Assembly: GCF_004366035.1 (NCBI RefSeq)
Contig: NZ_SOEE01000002.1
Span: 372,001 to 436,000 of the forward strand
DNA from: Cytobacillus oceanisediminis
Lineage (GTDB): Bacteria; Bacillota; Bacilli; Bacillales; Cytobacillaceae
Reading direction: 5' to 3'
DNA: 64,000 nucleotides
The position numbers and the translations under genes were made by a program. The notes beneath the pieces were generated by a model. The model was not told the DNA's origin. It did not search any database and was given only the letters and a program-made list of their open reading frames with translations. Numbering within the stretch: the first letter of the stretch is position 1; each line of letters opens with the position of its first letter. Of the stretch, positions 1 to 8,585 are shown in pieces.

Positions 1-1
1 G

Positions 2-262
2 ATTCCTGTTGGCGGAAGTTCAGTCACTGTTCAGGCCGCAGCTAATAAAGAAGATGGTACAGTAAATCATGGGGGCTCGTGGAGATTTGTGGTGGATACG
101 CAAAACATGAATACTGCCTATCATCTTGTTGGACCGGGACAATCCGGACATCCTCTAAGCCCATGGTATCATGACCAGATGAGCAGCTGGGCAGAAGGGA
201 ACTATCATAAGACAGCTCTCAATGAAGAGAGGACCAAGCATACACTTTTATTAAAACCTTAA
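2..262 (+). CDS. Penicillin acylase family protein, C-terminal end (partial)
   Basis: This is the last 86 codons of a gene that begins left of the window. The reading frame opens at position 2 and ends with TAA at 260-262. The residues GGSWRFVVD, then GPGQSGHPLSPWYHDQMSSW and a final WAEGNYH segment match the C-terminus of the beta subunit of Ntn-hydrolase penicillin acylases, where this Gly-rich SG.P.SP.Y.DQ...W motif is family-typical. Such enzymes are usually exported and cleave amide bonds of penicillins, acyl-homoserine lactones or related amides; the true substrate cannot be judged from this fragment. No terminator follows directly; a small ORF starts about 100 bp downstream. Confidence 0.8.
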   Translation: MPVGGSSVTVQAAANKEDGTVNHGGSWRFVVDTQNMNTAYHLVGPGQSGHPLSPWYHDQMSSWAEGNYHKTALNEERTKHTLLLKP

Positions 263-365
263 AAATGCTTCCAAAAATCATAAAATGTTTCTTTTTGTTC
301 ATAGTTTTTTCATATTTTTCATGTAAAATATTAATCATACAGGCAGGGAAAAAGGAGTTTTTCAA

Positions 366-500
366 ATGGCTAAAAAGCAGCTGGTTGATTTGGTAAACAG
401 ATTAAAAAAATCCGGTATTAAAGTAAGCTTTTCAAAGCCAAGATCAAAAACTTTAATACTCATTAACCAAAACAAAAATTTATCTTCTTCTGCGAATTAG
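366..500 (+). CDS. Small basic hypothetical protein, 44 aa
   Basis: A short ORF with ATG at 366, an AAAAAGGAG ribosome-binding site about 8 bases upstream, and a strong terminator directly after its TAG stop (498-500). The product is Lys/Arg-rich in its first 30 residues (MAKKQLVDLVNRLKKSGIKV) and could form an amphipathic helix followed by a short strand. I do not recognise the family. The well-placed RBS and the terminator argue for a real gene rather than chance. Confidence 0.55.
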   Translation: MAKKQLVDLVNRLKKSGIKVSFSKPRSKTLILINQNKNLSSSAN

Positions 501-505
501 GTTAA

Positions 506-538
506 AAAAAGTGGCGGATCCAGAATCCGCCACTTTTT
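506..538. terminator. Bidirectional intrinsic terminator
   Basis: A perfect GTGGCGGAT/ATCCGCCAC stem (511-519 with 525-533) and a 5-base loop, flanked by A-run and T-run, so it can end both the small + strand ORF and the - strand SCO gene. Confidence 0.9.
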
Positions 539-539
539 A

Positions 540-1139
540 TTATATTTGCTTCATAATCTTATTGAAAACATCATTCTTATCAAAGTCTTCTCCCATGGGG
601 AACTTCTTAATAAACTTGTTATTCTCGTCAAGCAAATAGACAAAGGTGCTATGAACGTAAAAACCATCACCGGGATCACGGTATTGAAATTGAAACGTGT
701 TAGCGAGATCTTGAATTTCAGACTGATCTTTTTTCAGTTTATCAGGCTCTGCAGTAAGAAAGACCCAATTGCCATCATTTTCGATTTCAAAGGTATTTCT
801 ATATTTTCGAAGGACCTCCGCGGTGTCTCTATAGGGGTCGATCGTTACAGTAATGAATTGCACCTTCTCCCCAAAAACACCTTCCTTGCTAAGATCACCC
901 TTCAGCAGATTCATCCTTTGTGTAGTAGTCGGACAAATATCCGGACAGTGCGTATAAATAAATTCAACAAGCTTCAGTTTTTTATCCGACTCTGCAAAGT
1001 CATATACCTTCTCATCATCTGTTAAAAGTGTAATATGATCAGGTATCTTGGCAGTCATATCACGAATAATAAAAAAAGAAATGCCGGCTGCTATGCCTAA
1101 TATTACGATAATAGCGGATATAATATAAACTTTTTTCAT
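540..1139 (-). CDS. SCO family copper/thiol chaperone (YpmQ-like)
   Basis: Product of 199 aa, a Sco1/SenC-type thioredoxin-fold protein that delivers copper to, or reduces, the CuA site of cytochrome oxidase on the outer face of the membrane. Residues 5-25 form one membrane anchor; there is no lipobox cysteine. The CxxxC copper/redox motif (CPDIC, residues 65-69) and the distal copper-ligand histidine (H163 in YVHST) are all present, so it looks functional. The start at 1139 is preferred over an in-frame TTG at 1154 because a GGGAGGGG ribosome-binding site sits 5 bases before the ATG. No cytochrome oxidase genes are adjacent. It shares a bidirectional terminator with the small gene on the other strand. 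Confidence 0.9.
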   Translation of the reverse strand: MKKVYIISAIIVILGIAAGISFFIIRDMTAKIPDHITLLTDDEKVYDFAESDKKLKLVEFIYTHCPDICPTTTQRMNLLKGDLSKEGVFGEKVQFITVTIDPYRDTAEVLRKYRNTFEIENDGNWVFLTAEPDKLKKDQSEIQDLANTFQFQYRDPGDGFYVHSTFVYLLDENNKFIKKFPMGEDFDKNDVFNKIMKQI

Positions 1140-1353
1140 TATTTCCCCTCCCAATATAAGGATAAATAATATCCATCAAAAATCCTATGGATAATCTGTG
1201 AACTTATTCTTAATACAGGGGAAATCAAAGTGAAGCAATAAGAAAAGCAGCCGATTTACGTCATGCTTACAACCTTTCCTCCTAAGATCGAAAGGTTATT
1301 TTAATAAATGAAGAAGAAAAATAGGAAAAAGCTAGTTTGAAAAGGGGAGTCGT

Positions 1354-2949
1354 ATGAAAGCAACCGATTTACTTGTTCAATGCTTAGAAAATGAGGGCGT
1401 AGAGTATATTTTTGGTATTGTGGGGAAGGAAACCCTTGATCTGATTGATTCATTGTCAAAATCGAAACAAATTCAGTTTGTAAATGTTCGTCATGAACAA
1501 GGAGCAGCTTTTATGGCGGATGTTTACAGCAGATTATCAAAAAAGGCTGGTGTGTGCACAGCGACATTAGGACCTGGTGCCACAAACCTTTTGACTGGAA
1601 TTTCGAGTGCAAATTTGGACCATTCTTCAGTTGTAGCCATAACAGGACAAGCTGGCTTTAATAGGCAGCACCAGGAATCCCATCAATATTTGGATATCGT
1701 CAAAATATTTGAACCTGTAACAAAGTGGAGTGTTCAAATAAAAGATTCAAGTACCATTCCAATGATCATTCGCAAGGCCTTTAGATTAGCTCAAATGGAA
1801 AAACCTGGTGCTATTTTAATTGAATTTCCAGAGAATCTTTCTTCACAGATGATTTCTAATCACACATTACCTGTGACACCTATTCCAAGAAGTACACCAA
1901 GTTCACAAGCTTTAGAGAGTGCATGTACTATATTAGGTCAATACCAGAAACCACTTGTCATAGCAGGCAACGGTATAATAAGACAAGAAGCTGTTTCGGA
2001 ACTCATCACATTTGTGGAGAAGCTAAAATCACCTGTTATCCATAGTTTTATGGCGAAAGGGGTGTTACCTAAAGACAATCCCCTTAATTTTTATACATTT
2101 GGATTTAATGAAAAGGATGAAGTTTTACCAATCATAGAGGAAGCTGATTTGTTAATCGTCGTAGGGTATGATTTTGTTGAAAAGCCTCCTAAGGATTGGA
2201 ATAAAAAGCAGCGTCCTATTTTACATATTGATCCAATTCCAGCCGAAATGGATGAACACTATCCTTTAAAGGGAGAATTGGTAGGTGATTTAAATCAGAC
2301 CTTACAGGCACTTAATCAACTGGAACTTCCATTTAAACCATGGGTTCCGATGGGGAATTTAAGAGAAAGGGTTAAATTGGCTTACCAAATCGATACAGAT
2401 TCAAAAAAAGATCAATCATTGACGATAGAAAATGTCTTAAAGGTGATTGAAACAATCACACCAGAAAACACCATCATCATTTCTGATGTAGGTGCCCACA
2501 AGGTATCTATTGCCCGCACCTACCAACCAAATCAAGCCGGTCGACTCATTATATCAAATGGCTTAGCCTCAATGGGGATTGCCTTGCCAGGTTCCATTGG
2601 TGCCAAAATAGCTTGTCCAGATGCTCCGGTTATTTGTATCACCGGAGACGGAGGGGCTTTAATGAATATATCTGAATTAGAAACGGCTCAACGATTAGGC
2701 CTATCGTTTATCATCATTGTTTTAAATAATGCAGCATTAAAATTAGAGGAACAAATGATGCAGGAAAAATTCCATAGCAGTTTTGGAACTGCTTTTGGCA
2801 ACCCTGACTTTGTGCAATTAGCTAACAGTTTTGGAGTAAAAGGTGTAAGACCTCATCAATTGAATGAATTTGAACAGACATTAAAGGAAGCTTTGAAGCT
2901 GGCCGATGAAATGACCTTGATAGATGTTCAGATGGGGGATGAGAGATAA
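1354..2949 (+). CDS. Acetolactate synthase large-subunit-like ThDP enzyme
   Basis: A 531-aa thiamine-diphosphate enzyme. The N-terminal pyrimidine-binding domain carries the catalytic glutamate (RHEQGAAFMAD, E48), a central FAD/NAD-like domain spans about residues 190-330, and the C-terminal PP domain holds GDGG (about 431-434) followed by NN about 25 residues later, the classic ThDP/Mg motif. Similarity is highest to acetolactate synthase/AlsS proteins, which condense two pyruvates to 2-acetolactate. It is shorter than the usual 560-575 aa, no regulatory small subunit or acetolactate decarboxylase lies nearby, and the residues after NN (AALKLEEQMM) differ from the usual NNxxxGM pattern. A related ThDP carboligase or decarboxylase is therefore possible. 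RBS AAAAGGGGAG precedes the ATG. No recognisable T-box or other leader is seen upstream. Confidence 0.75.
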   Translation: MKATDLLVQCLENEGVEYIFGIVGKETLDLIDSLSKSKQIQFVNVRHEQGAAFMADVYSRLSKKAGVCTATLGPGATNLLTGISSANLDHSSVVAITGQAGFNRQHQESHQYLDIVKIFEPVTKWSVQIKDSSTIPMIIRKAFRLAQMEKPGAILIEFPENLSSQMISNHTLPVTPIPRSTPSSQALESACTILGQYQKPLVIAGNGIIRQEAVSELITFVEKLKSPVIHSFMAKGVLPKDNPLNFYTFGFNEKDEVLPIIEEADLLIVVGYDFVEKPPKDWNKKQRPILHIDPIPAEMDEHYPLKGELVGDLNQTLQALNQLELPFKPWVPMGNLRERVKLAYQIDTDSKKDQSLTIENVLKVIETITPENTIIISDVGAHKVSIARTYQPNQAGRLIISNGLASMGIALPGSIGAKIACPDAPVICITGDGGALMNISELETAQRLGLSFIIIVLNNAALKLEEQMMQEKFHSSFGTAFGNPDFVQLANSFGVKGVRPHQLNEFEQTLKEALKLADEMTLIDVQMGDER

Positions 2950-3000
2950 AATTGTCAAAAGAGACAAGCGGACGTCAGTCCCCTTAAATAGAATCTAAAT

Positions 3001-3262
3001 AATTATAAATCAAGGAACAAATGCGAAAATATTACCACGGTACCATGGTTATTCCAAGGTCGTTCTTTACTTTTTGGGAGGATTGCTTGGAATGTGGAGG
3101 CGACTTCTCAGGGACGACAGGCATAAGACGTGCCCTGTAAGAAGGTGTTCTTTCCTTCTGGAAGGGATTTACTTATGACCCCGAGTCCCTAGGAGCCGCA
3201 ACTAGACAAGCTTGTGACCTCGAGGGGACAGGCGCTGAAGCTAGACAGGGCTCAGAAATCCA
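3001..3262 (+). repeat. Dispersed intergenic repeat, copy A
   Basis: The gap of 373 bases between 2949 and 3323 contains no gene. From about 3061 to 3240 it aligns over nearly its whole length with the sequence at 28334-28510 (shared blocks include TGGAGGCGACT, GACAGGCA.AAGAC, AGTCCCTAGGAGCC, AACTAGAC.AGCTTGTGACCTCGA and AGGCGCT). A short hairpin AGAAGG...CCTTCT is conserved between the copies. It is a member of a repeat family described again at 28.3 and 40.1 kb. I recall similar sequences scattered between genes in many Bacillaceae genomes. Confidence 0.8.
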
Positions 3263-3282
3263 AGATAGAATTTCTGATAAAT

Positions 3283-3312
3283 AAAAAAGGAACCCCGCAA
3301 GGTTCCTTTTTT
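3283..3312 (-). terminator. Intrinsic terminator of the aldehyde dehydrogenase gene
   Basis: Stem AAAAAAGGAACC/GGTTCCTTTTTT with a 6-base loop directly after the - strand stop codon; usable from both sides. Confidence 0.9.
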
Positions 3313-3322
3313 GGTTCGGCTA

Positions 3323-4807
3323 TTACTTCATTGAAATCCAAACACTCTTAACTTCTGTATAGTTATCCAGAGCGTATGATCCCATTTCACGGCCGATTCC
3401 GGATTGCTTGTAGCCGCCAAATGGAGATGCTGCGTCAAATGCGTTGTAGCAGTTCACCCAAACTGTACCTGCACGGAGTTTGTTGGCCACATAGTGTGCA
3501 TTTGCCACATCCCGAGTCCAAACACCCGCAGCTAAACCATATTCACTGTTATTAGCCCGGTTAATTAATTCGTCTAAGTCATCATAAGGCATGGCCGAAA
3601 TAACAGGTCCGAATATTTCTTCCTTTGCAATCGTCATTTCATCACGAACATCAGCAAAAATAGTAGGGGAGACGAAGTAACCTTGCTCTTGCGGCTTTTC
3701 GCCTCCTGCTACAAGCTGGGCACCTTCGCTCAGTCCTTTTTCAATGTAACCAAGAACGCGGTTTTGCTGCTCAGCAGAAACAAGCGGGCCAATTTCTGTG
3801 TCAGCATGAATGCCGGCACCTTGTTTAATTTTTTTGGCATGTGAAGCCATATCAGCTACAACATTATCAAACTGCTTTTTTTGTATGAAAACACGGGAGC
3901 CGGCACAGCACACCTGACCCTGGTTGAACATAACACCGTTCAGAGCTCCTGGAATAGCTTTTGATAAATCAGCGTCTGGCAGAATGATATTTGGAGACTT
4001 ACCGCCAAGCTCAAGCGTTACGCGCTTTAACGTTTTTGAAGCATTTGACATAATCAGTTTGCCTACTTCAGTAGAACCAGTAAACGCAATTTTATCTACT
4101 AATGGATGATCGACAAGCGGCTGGCCAGCTGTTTCTCCGAAACCTGGAACAATATTGACAACCCCTGGAGGGAAGCCGGCTTCATCCATCAGCTCAGCAA
4201 GATATAATGCAGAAAGAGGTGTTTGCTCCGCTGGCTTAAGTACAACCGTACATCCTGTTGCAAGAGCAGCACCCAGCTTCCACATTGCCATAAGAAGAGG
4301 GAAGTTCCAAGGGATGATTTGGCCCACCACACCAACTGCCTCATGGCGAGTATAGTTGAAGAATGGCCCGCTGACAGGAATAGTCTGGCCGACAATCTTT
4401 GTAGACCAGCCTGCATAGTATCGCATATGTTCAACAGCCAGAGGAATATCGGCATTAGTTGTTTCACGGATTGGCTTACCATTATCCAATGTCTCAAGCT
4501 GTGCTAATTCTTCACTGTTTTCTTCCATAAGATCAGCAAGCTTATACATCAGGCGGCTGCGCTTAGAGGCGCTCATTTTTGACCATTTGCCTTCATCAAA
4601 AGCCTTTCGGGCTGCTTTTACTGCCAGATCAATATCTTCTGCACCGGCTTCGAAAACAGAAGCAAGAACTTCTCCTGTAGCCGGGTTATACGTATCAAAC
4701 GTTTTCTGTGATTTGCTTTCAACAAATTCACCATTGATATATAATTTTTTCTTTCCGCTTAAAAACTTTTCCACCTTTTCTTTTAAACCTGCAGTTAGCT
4801 GACTCAT
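3323..4807 (-). CDS. dhaS: NAD(P)-dependent aldehyde dehydrogenase (DhaS-like)
   Basis: A full-length 494-aa class I aldehyde dehydrogenase oxidising aldehydes to acids in the cytoplasm. Visible landmarks are the cofactor-site PWNFPLLM segment, FTGSTEVG (about residue 245), the general-base glutamate in LELGGKSP (about 267), the catalytic cysteine in GQVCCAGSR (about 301) and EEIFGPV near residue 398. The closest B. subtilis relative I know is DhaS. The gene stands alone and is bounded by a terminator and a cre-like site 66 bases upstream of the start, which suggests carbon catabolite control. RBS AAGGAGG lies just before the ATG. Confidence 0.92.
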   Translation of the reverse strand: MSQLTAGLKEKVEKFLSGKKKLYINGEFVESKSQKTFDTYNPATGEVLASVFEAGAEDIDLAVKAARKAFDEGKWSKMSASKRSRLMYKLADLMEENSEELAQLETLDNGKPIRETTNADIPLAVEHMRYYAGWSTKIVGQTIPVSGPFFNYTRHEAVGVVGQIIPWNFPLLMAMWKLGAALATGCTVVLKPAEQTPLSALYLAELMDEAGFPPGVVNIVPGFGETAGQPLVDHPLVDKIAFTGSTEVGKLIMSNASKTLKRVTLELGGKSPNIILPDADLSKAIPGALNGVMFNQGQVCCAGSRVFIQKKQFDNVVADMASHAKKIKQGAGIHADTEIGPLVSAEQQNRVLGYIEKGLSEGAQLVAGGEKPQEQGYFVSPTIFADVRDEMTIAKEEIFGPVISAMPYDDLDELINRANNSEYGLAAGVWTRDVANAHYVANKLRAGTVWVNCYNAFDAASPFGGYKQSGIGREMGSYALDNYTEVKSVWISMK

Positions 4808-4872
4808 ATAATTCCTCCTTAAAATAGTAGTCTATGTATTTCCATGGTGCAAAACTTTTAGAAGAATACTTA

Positions 4873-4886
4873 TGGTAACGCTTACA
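4873..4886 (-). promoter_or_regulatory. cre-like site (CcpA) upstream of dhaS
   Basis: On the - strand TGTAAGCGTTACCA matches the cre consensus TGWAANCGNTNWCA at 13 of 14 positions. A TATGAT hexamer resembling a -10 box lies just upstream of it, so CcpA bound here could block transcription. Confidence 0.6.
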
Positions 4887-4984
4887 ATCATACTTTAACA
4901 TTAACAAAAATATAAAATCAACTCTGAATTAAAATAATTTTCAGATAATATTCGACAATTCTCGCCTGTTCCCGAATTTACATC

Positions 4985-5017
4985 AAAAAAAAGCATACCG
5001 GATTAATCCAGTATGCT
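4985..5017 (-). terminator. Intrinsic terminator of the nucleoside transporter gene
   Basis: Stem AGCATAC/GTATGCT followed on the - strand by eight T residues, ten bases after the stop codon. Confidence 0.85.
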
Positions 5018-5026
5018 ATAAAACTA

Positions 5027-6244
5027 TTAAATTAACATTCCTGCAATTGCTGCACTTAAAAGAGAAGCAAGTGCTCCAGCTATTACAGCACGAATCCCAA
5101 GCTTGGCTATATCGTTCCTGCGTTCAGGAGCAAGGTTGCCCAGTCCGCCCAGGAGGATGGCCATAGAGGAAATGTTGGCAAATCCGCAAAGCGCGAAACT
5201 TACTACTGCAACAGTCTTTGGAGACAGGCTGCTGATTTCTGGAGCGAAAGCTGAATAAGCAACAAATTCATTCAATACAAGCTTTTGGCCAATATATCCG
5301 CCAGCCTGTACAGCTTCAGTCCAAGGAACACCTACTGCAAATGCAAGAGGGGCAAAAACAAAACCAAGAATGGTTTCCAGTGTAAGATTTTCAAATCCGA
5401 AAAGCCCGCCTGCAAATCCGATAATTCCATTGATAAGAGCGACCAGAGCGATAAAAGCAAGAAGCATAGCACCGATGTTTAATGCAAGCTGAAGTCCGAC
5501 ACTTGCACCGCGTGCCGCAGCGTCTACCACATTTACAGAATCAGTATCTTTTTCAATAGTTATGTCGTCTGTTGTCTCTGATACTTCTGTTTCAGGTATC
5601 ATAATTTTAGCGAGGACAAGACCGGCAGGTGCAGCCATGAAGCTTGCAGCAAGCAAGTATTCCAATGGTACCCCAAGAAGGGAGTATCCTATAAGAACTG
5701 AACCGGCTACTGATGCAAGGCCTCCGGTCATAACAGCAAACAGTTCAGATTTCGTCATTTTGTTCAGGAAAGGGCGGACAATTAATGGAGCTTCCGTTTG
5801 TCCGACAAAAATATTGGCTGCTGCAGACATGGACTCTGCCTTGCTTGTTCCAAGCAGCTTGGACAAACCTCCGCCAATGACCTTTATAATTATTTGCATA
5901 ATCCCGGTATAATAAAGAACAGAGATAAGGGAAGAAAAGAAGATAACTGTAGTCAGCACTTGGAAGGCAAATACCATTCCTACTCCTGAACCTTCCTGGA
6001 ACAAGCCTCCGAATAAAAAATTTATTCCTTCATTGGCAAATCCGACAATATTATTTACTGCAAATGTCATTTTTTCTAATACTTTTTTTCCAAGTTCCCA
6101 TTTGAGAACTGCAAAGGCAAATACAAACTGGATAGCCAGCCCGCCTAAAATTGTACGGAGATTGATTGCCTTTCGATTTGATGAAAGGAGTAAAGCAATC
6201 CCCAATACAGCAGCAACTCCTAATAAACCCCATATAAAACTCAT
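5027..6244 (-). CDS. Concentrative nucleoside transporter, NupC family
   Basis: A 405-aa polytopic membrane protein of the CNT family, which takes up nucleosides with protons or sodium. It begins with a hydrophobic helix, has the family segment FVGQTEAPLIVRPF at about residues 147-160, and ends with a helix containing CGFANISSMAILLGG. A cytoplasmic loop of about 25 acidic residues (about 220-245) separates the two transmembrane halves. B. subtilis has several paralogs (NupC, YutK, YxjA/NupG), so I do not assign a symbol. RBS GAGGTG precedes the ATG. Upstream lie a cre-like site, a hairpin and a 17-bp palindrome, indicating regulated expression. Confidence 0.9.
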   Translation of the reverse strand: MSFIWGLLGVAAVLGIALLLSSNRKAINLRTILGGLAIQFVFAFAVLKWELGKKVLEKMTFAVNNIVGFANEGINFLFGGLFQEGSGVGMVFAFQVLTTVIFFSSLISVLYYTGIMQIIIKVIGGGLSKLLGTSKAESMSAAANIFVGQTEAPLIVRPFLNKMTKSELFAVMTGGLASVAGSVLIGYSLLGVPLEYLLAASFMAAPAGLVLAKIMIPETEVSETTDDITIEKDTDSVNVVDAAARGASVGLQLALNIGAMLLAFIALVALINGIIGFAGGLFGFENLTLETILGFVFAPLAFAVGVPWTEAVQAGGYIGQKLVLNEFVAYSAFAPEISSLSPKTVAVVSFALCGFANISSMAILLGGLGNLAPERRNDIAKLGIRAVIAGALASLLSAAIAGMLI

Positions 6245-6275
6245 GTTGACACCTCATTTGTTGAATTTAGAATAA

Positions 6276-6289
6276 TGAAAACGTTTTTA
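6276..6289. promoter_or_regulatory. cre-like site in the leader of the nucleoside transporter gene
   Basis: TGAAAACGTTTTTA matches the cre consensus at 13 of 14 positions and lies 32 bases upstream of the start codon. CcpA repression of nucleoside uptake is an inference from the match. Confidence 0.55.
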
Positions 6290-6308
6290 CGAAACGCCAA
6301 AAATATAG

Positions 6309-6350
6309 ACCTCTCATCAAAGAGGTTTGTGAATAGACGTCAGACATCTA
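6309..6350 (-). promoter_or_regulatory. Palindromic operator candidate plus hairpin upstream of the nucleoside transporter
   Basis: On the - strand TAGATGTCTGACGTCTA (6350-6334) is a near-perfect 17-bp palindrome centred on a single base; only one symmetric pair fails to match. It is followed by an ACCTCT/AGAGGT hairpin (6326-6309). The GTC-N-GAC core looks like operators of FCD-type GntR regulators, but the regulator is not in this window. Confidence 0.45.
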
Positions 6351-6603
6351 ACTTGATTACATGTCCATTTTACCATGAATCCGTTTGCAGTAAAGAGTTT
6401 TTTTCCTGCCAATTAAAATTTGTTGAATAATCTCCTATTTTTATTCACATTTTAAATGAGTTAATCTCTTCCAAGGGGGCAATAACTGAAAAACATCTTA
6501 TACAGCCAGCTTATAATAAATGAATCTTTGATTTTATTTTCATCCCGCCTTATAATTGCCCATTCGGGACAAACATCATTTTCATACACTGTCACTAGAT
6601 GTC
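6351..6603. other. Intergenic region, possible sporulation promoter
   Basis: No gene is seen in this stretch. Near its right end CATACACTG (one mismatch to the mother-cell sigma-K type -10 CATANNNTA) lies about 15 bases after ACA, which would suit the spore gene that follows. The match is weak and unproven. Confidence 0.25.
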
Positions 6604-6616
6604 AGGAGGTGTTGGA

Positions 6617-6718
6617 ATGGGTGCAGGCGCAGGGTATGGCGGCGGTTTTGCTTTAATCGTTGTCCTGTTTATACTTCTAATCATTGTTGGTGCTGCTTTC
6701 GTTGGCGGAGGCTACTAA
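6617..6718 (+). CDS. YjcZ family sporulation protein, 33 aa
   Basis: The peptide starts with a Gly-rich stretch ([18 protein letters not shown]) followed by one hydrophobic helix with LLIIVGAAF and ends GGGY. This layout is diagnostic of the YjcZ/YczN/CotU-related small sporulation membrane peptides. An ideal AGGAGGTG ribosome-binding site lies 5 bases before the ATG, and a strong terminator follows. Too short for routine gene callers. Role in the spore is unknown for the family. Confidence 0.85.
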   Translation: MGAGAGYGGGFALIVVLFILLIIVGAAFVGGGY

Positions 6719-6740
6719 TTATCTAAAAAAATGACAGCGC

Positions 6741-6772
6741 AAAAAATCTGCCCGTGTTTGGGCAGATTTTTT
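6741..6772 (+). terminator. Intrinsic terminator after the YjcZ gene
   Basis: Stem AAAAAATCTGCCC/GGGCAGATTTTTT with a 6-base loop. Confidence 0.92.
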
Positions 6773-6864
6773 GTTTTTGCCCTTCCTGTTTGAAATGGAA
6801 CAGTATGATAATGAGTAAAATGTCCAAAATAAAGATAGTTCTAAATTAGAAGGAGGGATTCCAT

Positions 6865-7074
6865 ATGAATAAAAAAGACAAAAATGAGGGAACAGATATT
6901 GCAGGCAGATATTATGAGACTGAAGATTATAAGAGGAATGATCAGCTTTCATCAGGCCTGGCGACAACACATGAACAAGTGAGTGACGCATATATGGAAG
7001 GACAGGCGGATGCAGTAATTGAAGACGTTGTCGGTGTGGATATTTCCATTCCGCGCAAAGGGTATGATGAATAA
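6865..7074 (+). CDS. YozQ-like small protein (DUF4025-like), 69 aa
   Basis: A hydrophilic, acidic 69-aa protein with the segments DIAGRYYETEDY, LSSGLATTHEQVSDAY and a C-terminal IPRKGYDE. From memory these match the YozQ/DUF4025 family of Bacillus, reported as sporulation-linked. RBS AGGAGGG lies 8 bases before the ATG. The next small gene begins 24 bases after the stop with its own AAGGAGG, so the two are probably cotranscribed and end at the hairpin near 7340. Confidence 0.7.
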   Translation: MNKKDKNEGTDIAGRYYETEDYKRNDQLSSGLATTHEQVSDAYMEGQADAVIEDVVGVDISIPRKGYDE

Positions 7075-7097
7075 CACAATAGTAAGGAGGCAATTCA

Positions 7098-7259
7098 ATG
7101 GCACCAAAAGATGCTCAAGATGATCTGGGCCAGTATAAAATGCCAGAAGTTCTAAGAAAAAAGAGGACTTCATCCTATCGGGTGGGATACCAGGCTACAA
7201 CAGGCAACCAGACACCTGGTGAACCTGAAGCAGGTAAGAGAACAGATCAAGAAAATTAA
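7098..7259 (+). CDS. Small hypothetical protein, 53 aa
   Basis: A 53-aa hydrophilic protein (MAPKDAQDDLGQYKMPEVLR..., ending in a Pro/Gly-rich tail) with an AAGGAGG ribosome-binding site 9 bases before the ATG. It lies 24 bases behind the YozQ-like gene and before a shared terminator, so a linked, possibly spore-related role is likely. I do not recognise the family. Confidence 0.55.
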   Translation: MAPKDAQDDLGQYKMPEVLRKKRTSSYRVGYQATTGNQTPGEPEAGKRTDQEN

Positions 7260-7317
7260 AATCTGTTCATGCATGGATTGCTGATTTAGATTGCAGTGGT
7301 GATAAAATCTATAATGA

Positions 7318-7350
7318 AAAAGAGAGGATGTTTTGGACATCTTCTCTTTT
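7318..7350 (+). terminator. Intrinsic terminator
   Basis: Stem AAAAGAGAGGATGT/ACATCTTCTCTTTT containing one G-T pair, with T-run. Confidence 0.8.
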
Positions 7351-7396
7351 GTTTATGAGTAAATAAGGAAATTAGGAACATTGCACATGAAAAGTG

Positions 7397-8455
7397 TTAT
7401 TCCACTTGAATTTTTATTTTTTGCACAGCATTATATCCATATCCTTTTCTGTTCCAGTAAGGCTTTATTGGCTGCATATTGCCCTCTGAATCACTGGCCC
7501 TCACAAGAATGGTATGCTCACCCTTGTATGCCTCCCAATCAAAATGCCACTTTACCCAGGAAAATTTTTCGTTTTCCCTGTATTTAAGCGTGGCCTTCCT
7601 CCATGTATCCCCATGATCAATGCTAATTGCCACCTCATTAATTGTTCCCGTGCCAGTCCAGGCAATTCCTCTAATAGTCTGAAGTCCTTCTTGAATAATG
7701 GAATAATTCAAAGGCTCCTGGATTGTGCTATTAACATTTATGGCTGTAACAGGCTTTTTATCCAGATCGCTGTCTTTAAAAGGATAATAAACATAATCTT
7801 TTGTTTGAAAAGGACCATTAAATTCATGTCGAATAATAAAAATATTCATAAGCCATTTGACGGAGGACATTGCATACCATTGAGGCACGATTAGCCTGAA
7901 TGGATACCCATGCTTATAAGGTATGGGCTTGCCGTTATACTCATAAGCTACAATCGTATCTTCGTGGAGTGCCTTTTCAATTGGCAGGCTTCTGGCAAAG
8001 TAAAAGGATTCATTCAAATCTTTTCGTTCACCAAAATCCATTCCGGCAAACACAGCTTCTTTACTTCCATCCAAAAGTCCGGCTTGATCCAGCAGTTCCT
8101 TTAAAGGCACCCCTTTCCATTTCCCCTGACTGACTGCTCCTTCTTCCCATTGCTCACCAAAAACCTTTGGTTTAAATTTGGCTCTGTTATTGCCAGCGCA
8201 CTCCAGAGGGACCAGAATGGTTTTGGAAGGAAAGCGGGAAAGTTCACTTAAAGATATTTCCACCCGTTTATTCACGTTGCCGCTAATGGACAAAAATAAA
8301 TTCTGAGGGTTTATTAGCGGGTAGGAAAAATGGTTTCTTAAATAAAAATAATCCTGCGGTGTTTTCCAGTGCTTCAAAAAATGAATGGGAGACTCCTGAT
8401 TTTCAGGAGACAGACTTAGCGTTTTCAGATAAGGTGCAGAAAACTGACTATTCAT
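7397..8455 (-). CDS. Sulfite-oxidase-like molybdopterin oxidoreductase
   Basis: A 352-aa protein with an Oxidored_molyb (SUOX) fold in residues about 30-210 and a Mo-co dimerisation (Ig-like) domain in about 230-350. The molybdenum-ligating cysteine is in VPLECAGNNR (about residue 85), and GKPIPYKHGYPFRLI and PQWYAMSSVKW are family landmarks. No Tat or Sec signal is visible, so it is probably cytoplasmic. Members transfer oxygen to small sulfur or other substrates, and the substrate here is unknown. RBS TGGAGGTGATG precedes the ATG. No molybdopterin synthesis genes or haem partner are adjacent. Confidence 0.85.
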   Translation of the reverse strand: MNSQFSAPYLKTLSLSPENQESPIHFLKHWKTPQDYFYLRNHFSYPLINPQNLFLSISGNVNKRVEISLSELSRFPSKTILVPLECAGNNRAKFKPKVFGEQWEEGAVSQGKWKGVPLKELLDQAGLLDGSKEAVFAGMDFGERKDLNESFYFARSLPIEKALHEDTIVAYEYNGKPIPYKHGYPFRLIVPQWYAMSSVKWLMNIFIIRHEFNGPFQTKDYVYYPFKDSDLDKKPVTAINVNSTIQEPLNYSIIQEGLQTIRGIAWTGTGTINEVAISIDHGDTWRKATLKYRENEKFSWVKWHFDWEAYKGEHTILVRASDSEGNMQPIKPYWNRKGYGYNAVQKIKIQVE

Positions 8456-8585
8456 GAACCATCACCTCCATTCATAAATACAGTGTAATGCCCAAGGTTA
8501 GAACTATTCATTTATGCCAGCTAAGTTTAATACCGGTATTAAGAGGAATAATCATTTATATAACATGTGGAAGGGCGGTAAGGGA

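Noticed and set aside
546..1025. A 159-codon ORF on the + strand.
   Set aside because: Antisense to the SCO gene with its intact CxxxC and His motifs.
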